Below are positions 43,528-52,505 of a stretch of DNA of 64,000 nucleotides, piece after piece (position 1 is the stretch's first letter; each line of letters begins with the position of its first letter). Source of the DNA: Streptomyces phaeofaciens (lineage in GTDB: Bacteria > Actinomycetota > Actinomycetes > Streptomycetales > Streptomycetaceae). The position numbers and the translations under genes are program-made. The stretch lies in contig NZ_BMSA01000007.1 in assembly GCF_014648915.1 (NCBI RefSeq), forward strand, positions 1 through 64,000. The letters run 5' to 3'. Under the pieces are notes generated by a model that was given only the letters and a program-made list of their open reading frames with translations, was not told where the DNA came from and searched no databases.

Positions 43528-44781
43528 GTGAATGTGACCGATCTCGCATCGACGACGGCCCGGCGAAGACGACGGAGAAGGGCCGCGACGGCCCTGTTCG
43601 CGGGGGCGGCGCTGATGTCGCTGCTGCCGCTGCCGGCCCATGCCGCCCCGCACCCCGCGGCCCCCGCCGCCGCGCCGCCGAAGCCCGACCCCACCGGGCT
43701 GAAGGGCGTCCTGCGCGCGGCGGTGAGCCAGGGCGCGCCCGGCGCGATGGCGCGCCTCGACGACCACGGCACCCTGTACCACCTCACCGTGGGGACCTCC
43801 GACCGGCGGACCAAGAAGGCGATCAGCAACGCCGACCGGTTCCGTATCGGCAGTGTCACCAAGACGTTCTCCGCCGTCGTGCTGCTCCAGCTCGTCGACG
43901 AGGGCAGGCTCGCCCTAGACGCGCCGGTCAACCGCTATCTGCCGGGCCTGCTTCCCGACAGCCGGATCACCGTCCGGCACGTGCTGAGCCACCGCAGCGG
44001 GCTGTACGACTACAGCAACGAGATGTTCGCCCGGTCCGTGTCCGGCTTCGAGGCCGTCCGCACCAAGGTCTTCACCTACCGCCAGCTGGTGGCCCGTTCG
44101 CTGAGCCGTCCGCGCACGACCGCGCCCGGCGGCGCCTACTCCTACTCCAACACCAACTTCGTCGTCGCGGGGCTGCTCATCGAGAAGCTGACCGGGCACT
44201 CCGTGGGCACGGAGTACCGGCGCCGCATCATCGACCCGCTGAAGCTCCGGGACACCTTCTACGTCCACCCCGACACGGCGATCCCCGGCCGCCACACGCG
44301 CGGCTATCTCACGCCCGGCACACCGGGCGCGGCCCTCGTCGACGCGACGAAGCAGACCACGTCCTGGGCCCAGAGCGCCGGCGCCCTCATCTCCAGCACC
44401 AAGGACCTCGACGTGTTCCTCTCGGCGCTGCTGCGGGGCAGGCTCACCTCCGCCGACGCGCTCGCGCAGATGACACGGTGGGTCCCGGCGGGCGGCACCC
44501 AGTCGTACGGCCTGGGGCTGCGGCGCCGCGACCTGTCCTGCGGGGTGTCGGTGTACGGCCATACGGGCGCCGTCCAGGGCTACTACACCTACGCGTTCAC
44601 CTCGAAGGACGGCAAGCGCAGCCTGGCGGCGCTCGCCAACGCCTCCAACAGCACCACCGTGCACAACACGATGCTGCGCACCCTGGAGTCGGCGTTCTGC
44701 GGGAAGAGCACGAGCACCCGTGAGCTGAAGACGCCCTACGAGCGCTCCGAGGACGTCGCCCCGGGAGTGGTCCGGGACTGA
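43528..44781 (+). CDS. Secreted serine hydrolase (D-Ala-D-Ala carboxypeptidase/beta-lactamase C fold)
   Basis: 417 residues. A run of arginines, then a hydrophobic stretch ending LPLPAHAAPH, gives a signal peptide. Active-site SxxK is Ser109-Lys112 in GSVTKTFSAV; the Tyr-x-Asn is in YSYSNTNFVVAG, and the third motif is HTG in YGHTGAVQGYYT. Similar to Streptomyces R61-type DD-peptidase. GTG 43528 is chosen; TTG 43519 and GTG 43534 are alternatives since the ribosome binding site is poor. Confidence 0.9.
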   Translation: MNVTDLASTTARRRRRRRAATALFAGAALMSLLPLPAHAAPHPAAPAAAPPKPDPTGLKGVLRAAVSQGAPGAMARLDDHGTLYHLTVGTSDRRTKKAISNADRFRIGSVTKTFSAVVLLQLVDEGRLALDAPVNRYLPGLLPDSRITVRHVLSHRSGLYDYSNEMFARSVSGFEAVRTKVFTYRQLVARSLSRPRTTAPGGAYSYSNTNFVVAGLLIEKLTGHSVGTEYRRRIIDPLKLRDTFYVHPDTAIPGRHTRGYLTPGTPGAALVDATKQTTSWAQSAGALISSTKDLDVFLSALLRGRLTSADALAQMTRWVPAGGTQSYGLGLRRRDLSCGVSVYGHTGAVQGYYTYAFTSKDGKRSLAALANASNSTTVHNTMLRTLESAFCGKSTSTRELKTPYERSEDVAPGVVRD

Positions 44782-44890
44782 CCTCCCCCGAATCGGCCCC
44801 GGCCGGCCGGACCGGGAACCCCTCCGCCCCGGTGTCCGTTGTCCGGACGACACCCCACGGGGGTGCGTACGACGAACACCGGGCGGCGGG

Positions 44891-46210
44891 ATGAGCGAGT
44901 TGGTCTCGGGGGGCAATGTGCCCCTGCCGGGCGGCGCGCTGACCCTCCGGGTCCCCGGCCCCTTCGACGTGTGCGCGCTCGTCACCGACGACAGCGGCAC
45001 GGTGCGCGGCGACGCCGACTTCGTGTTCTACAACCAGCCGACGGCACCCGGCGCCCGCCTCCACGGAGACACGCTCACCCTGGACCCGAACGGACTGCGG
45101 GCCGGCGCCACGCGCGTCACGGTGGTCGTGAGCGCCACCGAGCCGGGCACCCCCCTGGGCCGCCTGCCCGCGCCCGCCCTCCATGTCGCCGACGCGCTCG
45201 GCCGCCCCCTCGCCCGGTTCGCGCCACCGCGCCCGAGCCAGGAGACGGTCCTGCTGCTCGCGGAGGTCTACCGGCGCGGCGGGGTGTGGAAGCTGCGGGC
45301 ACTCGGCCAGGGATACGCGGACGGGCTGGCGGGCCTGGCCCGGGACTTCGGAGTGGACGTGCTGGACGACACCGCTCCCCCGCCCTCCTCCGCCCCGTCC
45401 GCCCCGTCCGCCCCGTCTAACCACCCCGCCCCCGACACCGACGGCTTCCTCGCCCTCGCCAACGCGGCCCGCGCCTCGGCCGGCTCCCCGCCCGTCGCGC
45501 TCGACGCCCGGCTGGCCTCGGCGGCCCGGGCGCACGCCGCCGAGATGGCCGCCGCCGGGCGGCTCGGCGCAGAGGGCCGGGACGGAGTGTCGCTGCACCA
45601 GCGCGTCACGGCCGCCGGATACGCCTATCTGGCCGTGGGCGAGCACCTCGTCTCGGGGCCGCGCACACCTGCCGAGTTCGTCGCCTACTGCCTGCGCTCG
45701 GACCGGACGGGCCGCACGCTGCGCGACCCGGCGTTCGCGCACGCCGCTCTGGCGCAGGTCACGGACCCCCGCGGCGGCGACACCTACTGGACCGCCCTGT
45801 GGGCGAGCCCGCTCACGGCGGACGGGCTCGCCCGCACGGCCGCCGAGGTGGTCGCGCTCACCGACCGCGAGCGGGCTAGGGCCGGACTGCCTCCCCTCGC
45901 CGTCGACCCGCGTCTCACCGTCGCGGCCCAGGCGCACTGCGCGGACATGGTGGCGCGCGGCTTCTACTCCCACACCTCACCCGAGGGCCGAGAACCTTGG
46001 GACCGGGCGGCCGCCGCGGGATCGTCCCGGCGGACCATCGGGGAGAACATCGCCTGCGGCCAGCGCTCCCCCGCCGAGGTGGTCGAGGGCTGGATGAACA
46101 GTCCCGGGCACCGGGCCAACATCCTCAAGCCCGCCTTCACCCACATCGGTGTCGGCTTCGCGGGCGGCGGCCCGGCGGGCACGTACTGGACCCAGCTCTT
46201 CGGCGCCTGA
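44891..46210 (+). CDS. TerD-CAP-CAP fusion protein
   Basis: 439 residues. Residues 1-160 are TerD-like: LVSGGNVPLPGG, then DSGTVRGDADFVFYNQPTAPG and LHGDTLTLDPNGLRAGATRVTVVVSA, the TerD core with its Ca-binding DADFVFYN. Two CAP (SCP/PR1) domains follow, about 180-310 and 315-439. The second has the full signature FYSHTSPEGREPWDRAAAAG, IGENIACG and GWMNSPGHRANILKP; the first is degenerate. No signal peptide is visible, unlike typical secreted CAP proteins. Likely tellurite-stress-related scaffold; function unknown. Confidence 0.87.
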   Translation: MSELVSGGNVPLPGGALTLRVPGPFDVCALVTDDSGTVRGDADFVFYNQPTAPGARLHGDTLTLDPNGLRAGATRVTVVVSATEPGTPLGRLPAPALHVADALGRPLARFAPPRPSQETVLLLAEVYRRGGVWKLRALGQGYADGLAGLARDFGVDVLDDTAPPPSSAPSAPSAPSNHPAPDTDGFLALANAARASAGSPPVALDARLASAARAHAAEMAAAGRLGAEGRDGVSLHQRVTAAGYAYLAVGEHLVSGPRTPAEFVAYCLRSDRTGRTLRDPAFAHAALAQVTDPRGGDTYWTALWASPLTADGLARTAAEVVALTDRERARAGLPPLAVDPRLTVAAQAHCADMVARGFYSHTSPEGREPWDRAAAAGSSRRTIGENIACGQRSPAEVVEGWMNSPGHRANILKPAFTHIGVGFAGGGPAGTYWTQLFGA

Positions 46211-46345
46211 CGCCCCGCCGGTCCCGTCCGGGACGCCTCGGCAGGCCCTCCTGACGTCCCGTCCGCCGCCGAGGTGATCTGCGCCTCACAGGCAACCCCG
46301 CCCCCCGTCCCCACGTCTTGATCGGCAGCAGGCGCTATAAACGTC

Positions 46346-46368
46346 ATGTATACACAGAGTGTATACAT
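46346..46368. promoter_or_regulatory. Perfect 10 bp palindrome, candidate operator
   Basis: ATGTATACAC (46346-46355), AGA, then GTGTATACAT (46359-46368) is a perfect inverted repeat 18 bp before the start of the TPR gene. It is much more AT-rich than its surroundings. TATAAA at 46336-46341 could be a -10 element, placing the palindrome at the transcription start. No regulator gene is adjacent; the half-site resembles GntR/PadR-type sites. Confidence 0.65.
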
Positions 46369-46386
46369 GGAAACCGAAAGGAATCC

Positions 46387-47439
46387 ATGTACGGCAAGGC
46401 ATTCGCTCCGGAGTACCAGGGCGCGCTCACCACCCTCTCCGTGAACTCCTCCCTCACCGACGTCCTGGCCGCGGGCGCCGAACAGCTGAAGGCCGCCGAA
46501 CAGGCCGGGGAGCACGGCGAGGCGGCCCGCTCCGGACTCGCGGTCGCCGAGGCGCACCGGCGGCTCGGTCAGGTGCGGGAGGCGGAGGACGCCTGGAAGG
46601 CGAGCTACCGGGCGGCACGGGACGCCGACGACGTCGCGGCGATGGCGTGGGCGCTGTGGAGCGGCGGCACCCTGGCCCGGCAGCGGGGCGCCTTCCCCCT
46701 GGCCCGGCGCCTGCTGGGCCTCGCGGCCGACCTCGGCGAGCACGGCGGCGACATCGTCGTACGGGGCTACTCGCTGGCCGGGCTCGCGGAGACCGGGCGG
46801 ATCCAGGGTGACTACGAGGCCGTCGGACGGCTGCACGAGCAGTTGCTGGCCGAGGCGCGACGGCGCGGTGAGGCACGGCACACGGTGTGGGCGCTGGAGG
46901 GCATCGCGCAGATGCACCGCAACTCCGGTGCCTACGACACCGCGTTCGCCCTGTTCGAGGAGGCGGCCGAGATCGCCGCGGGCGCCGACGACCGGCGCGG
47001 TCACGCGTGGGCGCTGCGCGGACTGGCGGACATCGTCTCCGTGCGCGACGGGGACACCGGGCGGGCCCTCGCCCTGCTGTCCGAGGCCGAGGAGGGCTGC
47101 CGCGCGATGAAACTGTCGGGCGCGCTGGCCTACAACCACAAGATGCGCGGCAACGTCCTCTACCGCGCGGGGCGTTACGCCGAGGCGCAGGGCCTGTACG
47201 AGCTGGCGCTCGGCGAGTTCCGGGCGATGAAGGAGCCGCGCGGCGAGGCGCTCTCCCGGCTCGGCCTGGCCAAGTCCCGCGCCCGGCAGGGCCAGGACCG
47301 CGCCGAGACGGCGGCCGAACTCGCCGATCTGGCCGGGGTGCTGGAGCGGATCGGGCTGCGGCACGCCCGGGAGATGGTGGCCAGGGCCCAGGCCGAACTG
47401 GGTCTCGAGAACGCCGGGACCGTCGAGGCCGCCCGGTGA
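46387..47439 (+). CDS. TPR-repeat protein
   Basis: 350 residues, nearly all helical, with about seven tetratricopeptide-like repeats (for example AVAEAHRRLGQVREAEDAWKASYRAA, IAQMHRNSGAYDTAFALFEEAAEIA, RGNVLYRAGRYAEAQGLYELAL). Cytoplasmic scaffold, no signal. AAAGGAA 4 bp before ATG 46387. The stop overlaps the polyprenyl synthase start by GTGA, so the two proteins are made together and may interact. Confidence 0.85.
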   Translation: MYGKAFAPEYQGALTTLSVNSSLTDVLAAGAEQLKAAEQAGEHGEAARSGLAVAEAHRRLGQVREAEDAWKASYRAARDADDVAAMAWALWSGGTLARQRGAFPLARRLLGLAADLGEHGGDIVVRGYSLAGLAETGRIQGDYEAVGRLHEQLLAEARRRGEARHTVWALEGIAQMHRNSGAYDTAFALFEEAAEIAAGADDRRGHAWALRGLADIVSVRDGDTGRALALLSEAEEGCRAMKLSGALAYNHKMRGNVLYRAGRYAEAQGLYELALGEFRAMKEPRGEALSRLGLAKSRARQGQDRAETAAELADLAGVLERIGLRHAREMVARAQAELGLENAGTVEAAR

Positions 47440-48512
47440 CCGCGCTCGGCACACCGGTGCGCCGGCCCGCTCCCGCCGGCCCCTCGGCGGCCGGACCCCT
47501 TGCGGCCGCGCCCCCGCTCCTCACCCGCTGCCGCGCCCTGGTGCGTCCCGCGCTGGCGGAGGCCGTCGGGCGGCTGCACCCCTGGGTGGCGGAGATGGCC
47601 GCGTACTCCTTCGGCTGGTGCGAGACGGGCGGGGCGCCCGGCGCGGGTTCCGGCGGCAAGGGGCTGCGGCAGGCGCTGGCGGTGATCGGCGCCGAGGCGG
47701 CCGGCGCGCCCGCGCGGGCGGGGGTGCCGGCGGCGGTCGCGGTGGAGCTGGTGCACGCCTTCTCGCTGCTCCACGACGACGTCATGGACGGCGACCAGAC
47801 CCGGCGCGGCCGCCCCACGGTGTGGAAGGCGTACGGCACGGGACCGGCGGTCCTCGCGGGTGACGCACTGTTCGCGCTGGCGGTCGAGACCCTCGCCGTC
47901 CAGCCTCCCCCGTCGGGCCCGGCCGCCGTGCGGCTGCTGTCCGGGGCGCTCGGGGATCTGGTCCGCGGACAGGCCGACGACCTGCTGTTCGCCGCCCGGC
48001 CCTGGTCGGGTCCACAGCGGGTGACGCCGGAGGCCTACCGGGTGATGGCGGAGGGCAAGACCGGTGCACTGCTGGGCTGTTCGGCCGCGCTGGGCGCCCT
48101 GCTGGGCGGCGCGCCGCCGGCCACGGTGACCGCGCTGGACAGGGCGGGACGGCGCCTCGGGGTCGCCTTCCAGGTGGTCGACGACGTCCTGGGCGTCTGG
48201 GGCGACCCGTCGGTCACCGGCAAGCCCGTGCACGCCGATCTGCGCGAGCGGAAGAAGACCTTCCCGGTGCTGGCCGCGCTCGCCTCGCCGGGCCCGGCGG
48301 CCCGCCGGCTGGCCGGGCTGCTCGACCGGGACGGGGATCCGGCCGAGGCGGCCGCGCTGGTCGAGGAGGCCGGGGGACGCGCGGCGGCGCTCGCCGAGGC
48401 GGACCGGCTGGTCGCCGCCGCCGAGGAGGCGCTGACCGAGGCGGACCTGACCGCCGGTGCCGTCCGCGATCTGCGGTCCCTGGTCGGGTTCGCGGTACGC
48501 CGGGACGCCTGA
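47436..48512 (+). CDS. Polyprenyl diphosphate synthase family protein
   Basis: 358 residues of the trans-isoprenyl synthase fold. First Asp-rich motif LLHDDVMDGDQTRRGRPT, second FQVVDDVLGVWGDP, and GGKGLRQALAV with a Lys for diphosphate binding. It condenses IPP with allylic diphosphates; product length is not predictable with confidence. The first 30 residues are Pro/Ala-rich and probably disordered. GTG 47436 is coupled to the TPR gene. Confidence 0.9.
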   Translation: MTALGTPVRRPAPAGPSAAGPLAAAPPLLTRCRALVRPALAEAVGRLHPWVAEMAAYSFGWCETGGAPGAGSGGKGLRQALAVIGAEAAGAPARAGVPAAVAVELVHAFSLLHDDVMDGDQTRRGRPTVWKAYGTGPAVLAGDALFALAVETLAVQPPPSGPAAVRLLSGALGDLVRGQADDLLFAARPWSGPQRVTPEAYRVMAEGKTGALLGCSAALGALLGGAPPATVTALDRAGRRLGVAFQVVDDVLGVWGDPSVTGKPVHADLRERKKTFPVLAALASPGPAARRLAGLLDRDGDPAEAAALVEEAGGRAAALAEADRLVAAAEEALTEADLTAGAVRDLRSLVGFAVRRDA

Positions 48513-48942
48513 GCGGTGGACCGAACCGGCCGCCGGATGTCTCCTTCCGGCGGCCCGGCGGGTTCGGGAACGGGTGGGCGGCGGCAGCCGGCCGGGGCCG
48601 GTGGTCCGCGGGGACAACGCGACGACGCGGGACATGATGACGTGGGCGGAACGTTTCGGCCTGCACGGAAAAGCGAAAATTCCCCGACGCGCCCTCCCGG
48701 CCGAAATGCCCGGCACGCCTCCGAAAGCGTTTTCAGGTGCCCTCAGCACGTGTTTACCGCTGGTTACACCGCTGGACGACCCCCGGTAATTTCCTTTCTC
48801 GTCCATCCGCTCGGTCTTGCCCGGCGCATTTTGAATGAAAGACAGGAATCGCACCGGACCGGTGGTCCAATTGAACGGACCCCCACGCGCCCGCCGTACT
48901 TCCGGGAAAGGGAGAACTCCGGGGGTTCAGCGAGGGATGACC
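48513..48942. other. 430 bp gene-free region
   Basis: Holds the 10 bp hairpin after the polyprenyl synthase stop and then a GC-rich stretch. From about 48660 it turns locally AT-richer (AAAAGCGAAAATTCC, GTTTTCAG, TAATTTCC, CATTTTGAATGAAAGAC), probably the promoter region of the pseudokinase gene. No open frame with a coding look was seen. Confidence 0.6.
48528..48555 (+). terminator. Hairpin terminator after polyprenyl synthase
   Basis: GGCCGCCGGA (48528-48537) pairs perfectly with TCCGGCGGCC (48546-48555) around an 8-base loop, 16 bp after the stop codon. No T-run. Confidence 0.6.
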
Positions 48943-50568
48943 ATGGTCAAGGCGCACGTCTCCACGCACGACTCGGTGGCCGGTAGGTACCGGATCCTCG
49001 ACGTGGTCCACCGCGAGACGAATCGCGTCAGCTGGTACGGGGAGGACCTCCAGGCGGCGCGCCCGTGTCTGGTCACCCGGATCGGGCTGCCCCCCGATCT
49101 CGGCGAGGACGAGGCGTACGGCGTCGCCGACCGGGTGCTGCGCATGTCGGAGACGATGGCCCGGCTCTGCCCCGGCCGGATCGCCGCGGTCGTCGACGCC
49201 GTGATCGAGGCGGGGTGCCTGTGGACCGTCACCGAGTGGATCGACGGGCCGCCCCTGGGGCTTCTGGTCGAACAGCAGGGCTCGTTCGGCGCCGTCCGGA
49301 CGGCCACCGTGGGGCTCCAGCTGCTCGACGTCCTGGAGGCCGCGCACGGCGAGGGCATCACCCACGGCGAACTCAGCCCCGGCCAGGTGTTCGTACGGGA
49401 CAGGGGTCCGGTGGTCGTCACCGGGTTCGGGCTGGCGGGGGCCACGCTCGTCCCGCGGCTGGCGGCACCGGCGTACGCCTCGCCCGAACAGGCCCGGGAC
49501 GACCGGATCGGTCCGGCGGCGGATCTGTGGGCACTGGGCGCGATCCTCTACACGATGGCCGAGGGGCGGCCGCCGTACCGGGACCGGGACCGGCCCGAGG
49601 CCACGCTCAAGGGCGTGGACCGGCTCCCGCTGCGCACCCCGCTGCGGACCGGCCCGCTCACCCCGGCCGTCCAGGGGCTGCTGCGCAAGGACTCCCGGGA
49701 GCGGCTGAACCGCCTCGTCGTACGCCAGACCCTGACCCGTGTGCTGGACGAGGATCCGCTCCCGAGCGTGCCCCCGCCCCGGCTGCGGCGCGCCTACACC
49801 GCGGCCCGGAACGCGGGTCCGCAGTGGAGCGGGCGGGCCATGGCGGCCGGGACGGCGCTGGCGGTCGCCACGGTGGCGGTCGCCGCCCTGGCCGTGACCC
49901 ACCAGTTGCCGGGCACCGAGGAGACATCGGCGGGCGCCGGCGCCCCGACCGTGCCGTCCGCCGTCCCGACGCCGTCCGCCGAGGAGGGCACCGACGCCGG
50001 CGACAGAGCCACCCCGACCCCCGGCACCCCGCCTTCCAGCTCCGCACCGGCCACCCCGTCCGCGCCGCCGTCGTCGCCCTCGGCCTCCACCGACGCCCTC
50101 CCGGCCGGCTACCGCGTCTATCGCGCGCCCGAGGGCTTCTCCGTCGCCCTGCCCGCCGGCTGGAAGCGGCTGGACACCACGAAGGGCACCGGCAACGCGT
50201 ACCGCGTCACCTTCGGCGCGGCCGACGATCCGCGCACCCTCGCGGTGACCTACAGCGAGCAGGCGGGCCCGGATCCGGTGGCCGTGTGGCGCGACGACGT
50301 CGAGCCGGGGCTGCGGCAGGACGAGGGGTACCGGCGGATCGGCGCGATCGAGGCGACGACGTACCAGGGATACAAGGCGGCCGACATGCAGTGGGTCGCC
50401 GACGTCGACGGCACCCGGGTGCGCACCTTCGGCCGGGGCCTCCTGCTCGGCGGCGACCGCAGCTTCTCGCTGCGCTGGGCGACGCCGTCCGCCGACTGGG
50501 AGCGCAGCGCCAATCGCCAGGCCCTGGACGCGTTCCTGCGGAGTTTCCGCCCCGGCTCGGCGGCCTGA
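48943..50568 (+). CDS. Membrane-anchored protein kinase-like protein, predicted pseudokinase
   Basis: 541 residues. An N-terminal kinase-like domain (about 15-270), one membrane helix at about 298-321, a Ser/Pro/Ala-rich linker and a C-terminal extracytoplasmic domain (DALPAGYRVYRAPEGFSVALPAGW...) follow the Ser/Thr kinase plan. But every catalytic position is changed: VAIK is PCLVTRI, HRDLKxxN is HGELSPGQV (141-149), and DFG is GFG (161-163). APAYASPEQA (activation segment end) and DLWALGAILYTMAEG remain. So the fold is kept, catalysis almost surely lost. ATG 48943 follows CGAGGG at 6 bp. Confidence 0.85.
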   Translation: MVKAHVSTHDSVAGRYRILDVVHRETNRVSWYGEDLQAARPCLVTRIGLPPDLGEDEAYGVADRVLRMSETMARLCPGRIAAVVDAVIEAGCLWTVTEWIDGPPLGLLVEQQGSFGAVRTATVGLQLLDVLEAAHGEGITHGELSPGQVFVRDRGPVVVTGFGLAGATLVPRLAAPAYASPEQARDDRIGPAADLWALGAILYTMAEGRPPYRDRDRPEATLKGVDRLPLRTPLRTGPLTPAVQGLLRKDSRERLNRLVVRQTLTRVLDEDPLPSVPPPRLRRAYTAARNAGPQWSGRAMAAGTALAVATVAVAALAVTHQLPGTEETSAGAGAPTVPSAVPTPSAEEGTDAGDRATPTPGTPPSSSAPATPSAPPSSPSASTDALPAGYRVYRAPEGFSVALPAGWKRLDTTKGTGNAYRVTFGAADDPRTLAVTYSEQAGPDPVAVWRDDVEPGLRQDEGYRRIGAIEATTYQGYKAADMQWVADVDGTRVRTFGRGLLLGGDRSFSLRWATPSADWERSANRQALDAFLRSFRPGSAA

Positions 50569-50675
50569 CGCCCGCCGTCACCCGCTCACCGGTCCGGCAA
50601 AGCGTCGCCAATGGCGCATATAGGCTGCCGGTCTGCACCTTCGCGTTCCCCGCAGCCTTCAGAGGAGAGTCATCC

Positions 50676-51710
50676 GTGACCCTGGCGATCGACCGGCCCG
50701 AGACGTCCCCCGCGCCCCTGTCCGACCTCGTGGCGCGGGACGCGCGGGAGTTCGGGGTCTACGCGCGCACCGGCGGATGGGCCTTCGGGCTGATGGTGGC
50801 GCGCAGTGTCCGGCCGGGCGGGCAGGGCGCGGACGAGACGCCGAAGGTGTCGGCGAAGGAGTTCGCCGAGCTGGCCGGCTGCTCCCCCGAGCGGGTGATG
50901 CGCTACTACAAGGCCTGGGACCGGGCCGCCGACGACGGCCTCGTCCCCCACTTCGAGGAGCTGGCGCCGGGGCAGGAGCTCGAGCTGCCGGACGCCGACG
51001 TGTGGCTGACGTACTACGTCTCGCGGTCCGGCGCCACGTCCGAGCGCGGTACGGCGATCGCCGAGGCCGCCGCGGCGGAGGGCATCCGGCCGACCAAGGC
51101 GCTGGAGGTGGCGGAGAACCCGACGGCCCTGCGCGCCGCGATCCTCGCCGACCCGTCCACCGCCCGCGCGGCCCGCGCCGCCCTGCTGGACCGGGTCAGG
51201 GAGGACCCTGAGCTCCAGACCGAGCTGGCCCGGGACGTCGTGCGCACCGACGACCTGAAGAAGGCCGTGGCCACCGAGAGCCGCTCGGCCGACCGCATCG
51301 GGTACGTCCGTCAGATCGCGGAGTCCGGGCAGGTCAGGACGCCCGCGGGCCAGACCATCGACGCACCCGCCGAACTGCGCCAGGAGGCCGAGCGGCACCT
51401 GTCGCTGATCGACGAGCTCAACGAGGGCGAGGACGCCGGCGAGTGGGCGGCCGAGGCCTACGACACCATGAAGAACCTGGTCGTGGAAACCGTGGAGGCC
51501 GACCCCGAACTCCGTGTCCAGGAGCGCCGCACGAAGTTCTACAGCAGCCTCCAGAAGGCGACGAGGGTCTTCGAGGAGCTGACCTTCGACGACGCCCAGG
51601 ACTTCTACGAGGACGACATGGTCCAGCGGCTGGAGGACCTCCAGCAGGCCATCGGCAGCTGCATCACGGCGCTGCGCGGTGCGCGCGGAAACGCAGGGGG
51701 AGCTGAGTAG
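50676..51710 (+). CDS. Hypothetical protein with N-terminal HTH-like segment
   Basis: 344 residues, not recognised as a named family. Near residues 55-90 is a helix-turn-helix-like stretch (VSAKEFAELAGCSPERVMRYYKAWDRAADDGLVP), followed by acidic, strongly helical segments and a coiled-coil-like C-terminus. Soluble, no signal. AGAGGAGAG precedes GTG 50676. Possibly DNA-binding; the function is not known to me. Confidence 0.8.
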   Translation: MTLAIDRPETSPAPLSDLVARDAREFGVYARTGGWAFGLMVARSVRPGGQGADETPKVSAKEFAELAGCSPERVMRYYKAWDRAADDGLVPHFEELAPGQELELPDADVWLTYYVSRSGATSERGTAIAEAAAAEGIRPTKALEVAENPTALRAAILADPSTARAARAALLDRVREDPELQTELARDVVRTDDLKKAVATESRSADRIGYVRQIAESGQVRTPAGQTIDAPAELRQEAERHLSLIDELNEGEDAGEWAAEAYDTMKNLVVETVEADPELRVQERRTKFYSSLQKATRVFEELTFDDAQDFYEDDMVQRLEDLQQAIGSCITALRGARGNAGGAE

Positions 51711-51785
51711 CCGTACTCATGCCGCGGTCCGGCGGGCGGCCGACGATGGTGCTCCCCAGTCGTTCTTCCTTCAAGGAGCGCCCCG

Positions 51786-52505
51786 ATGTCCGCTGCCGGC
51801 CTGTCCGCCGTCCCGCCCGCGTCACGCCGGACCCTGCCCGCCCTGTGTGCCGGTCTGGTGGTCGCGGGCCTCGCCGTGTCGGGCTGGCGCCCGTACGACC
51901 CCACTACCTGGCTCCTGGAGACGGTGTGGGTGCTCGTGGGGCTGCCGGTGATCGTCCTGGCCTGGCGGCGGTTCCCGCTCACCGGCCTGCTGTGCGCGCT
52001 GCTCGCGGTGCACGCGCTGGTACTGGCGCTGGGCGGCCACTACACCTACGCACGGGTGCCGCTCGGCGAGTGGGCGCGGGACGCCTTCGGCCTCGACCGC
52101 AATCCGTACGACCGCTTCGGCCACCTCATGCAGGGGTTCGTGCCGGCGATCCTGGTGCGGGAGCTGCTCAGCCGGACGTCCCCGCTGCGCGGCAGCCGCT
52201 GGCTGGCGCCGCTGACGGTGTGCGCGTGTCTGGCGTTCAGCGCGGTGTTCGAGATGTTCGAGTGGGCGGCGGCCGTGATCGGCGGTCAGGCGGCGGACGC
52301 CTTCCTCGCCACCCAGGGCGATGTCTGGGACACCCAGTGGGACATGTTCTGCGCGCTGATCGGGGCCACCGTGTCCGTGCTGCTGCTGGGGCGGGCGCAC
52401 GACCGGCAGCTGGCCGCCCTGTCGGTCACCGCGTCGTGTGGTGGTGGAGCGTCCACAGCGGCAGCACGAACCAGCACAGCAGGTACCACGCGACGACACC
52501 GGTGA
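51786..52505 (+). CDS. DUF2238 / YjdF-like membrane protein
   Basis: 239 residues with about six helices. GGHYTYARVPLGEWARDAFGLDRNPYDRFGHLMQGFVPAILVRELL and FSAVFEMFEWAAAVIGG...DAFLATQGDVWDTQWDMFCALIGA are the family's conserved motifs. Integral membrane protein of unknown role. ATG 51786 follows AAGGAGC. Its 3' 80 bp overlap the convergent DUF6328-like gene. Confidence 0.85.
   Translation: MSAAGLSAVPPASRRTLPALCAGLVVAGLAVSGWRPYDPTTWLLETVWVLVGLPVIVLAWRRFPLTGLLCALLAVHALVLALGGHYTYARVPLGEWARDAFGLDRNPYDRFGHLMQGFVPAILVRELLSRTSPLRGSRWLAPLTVCACLAFSAVFEMFEWAAAVIGGQAADAFLATQGDVWDTQWDMFCALIGATVSVLLLGRAHDRQLAALSVTASCGGGASTAAARTSTAGTTRRHR

Noticed and set aside
48943..50568. Active Ser/Thr protein kinase
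   Set aside because: Catalytic Lys, HRD Asp and DFG Asp are all replaced, so an active kinase call is not supported.
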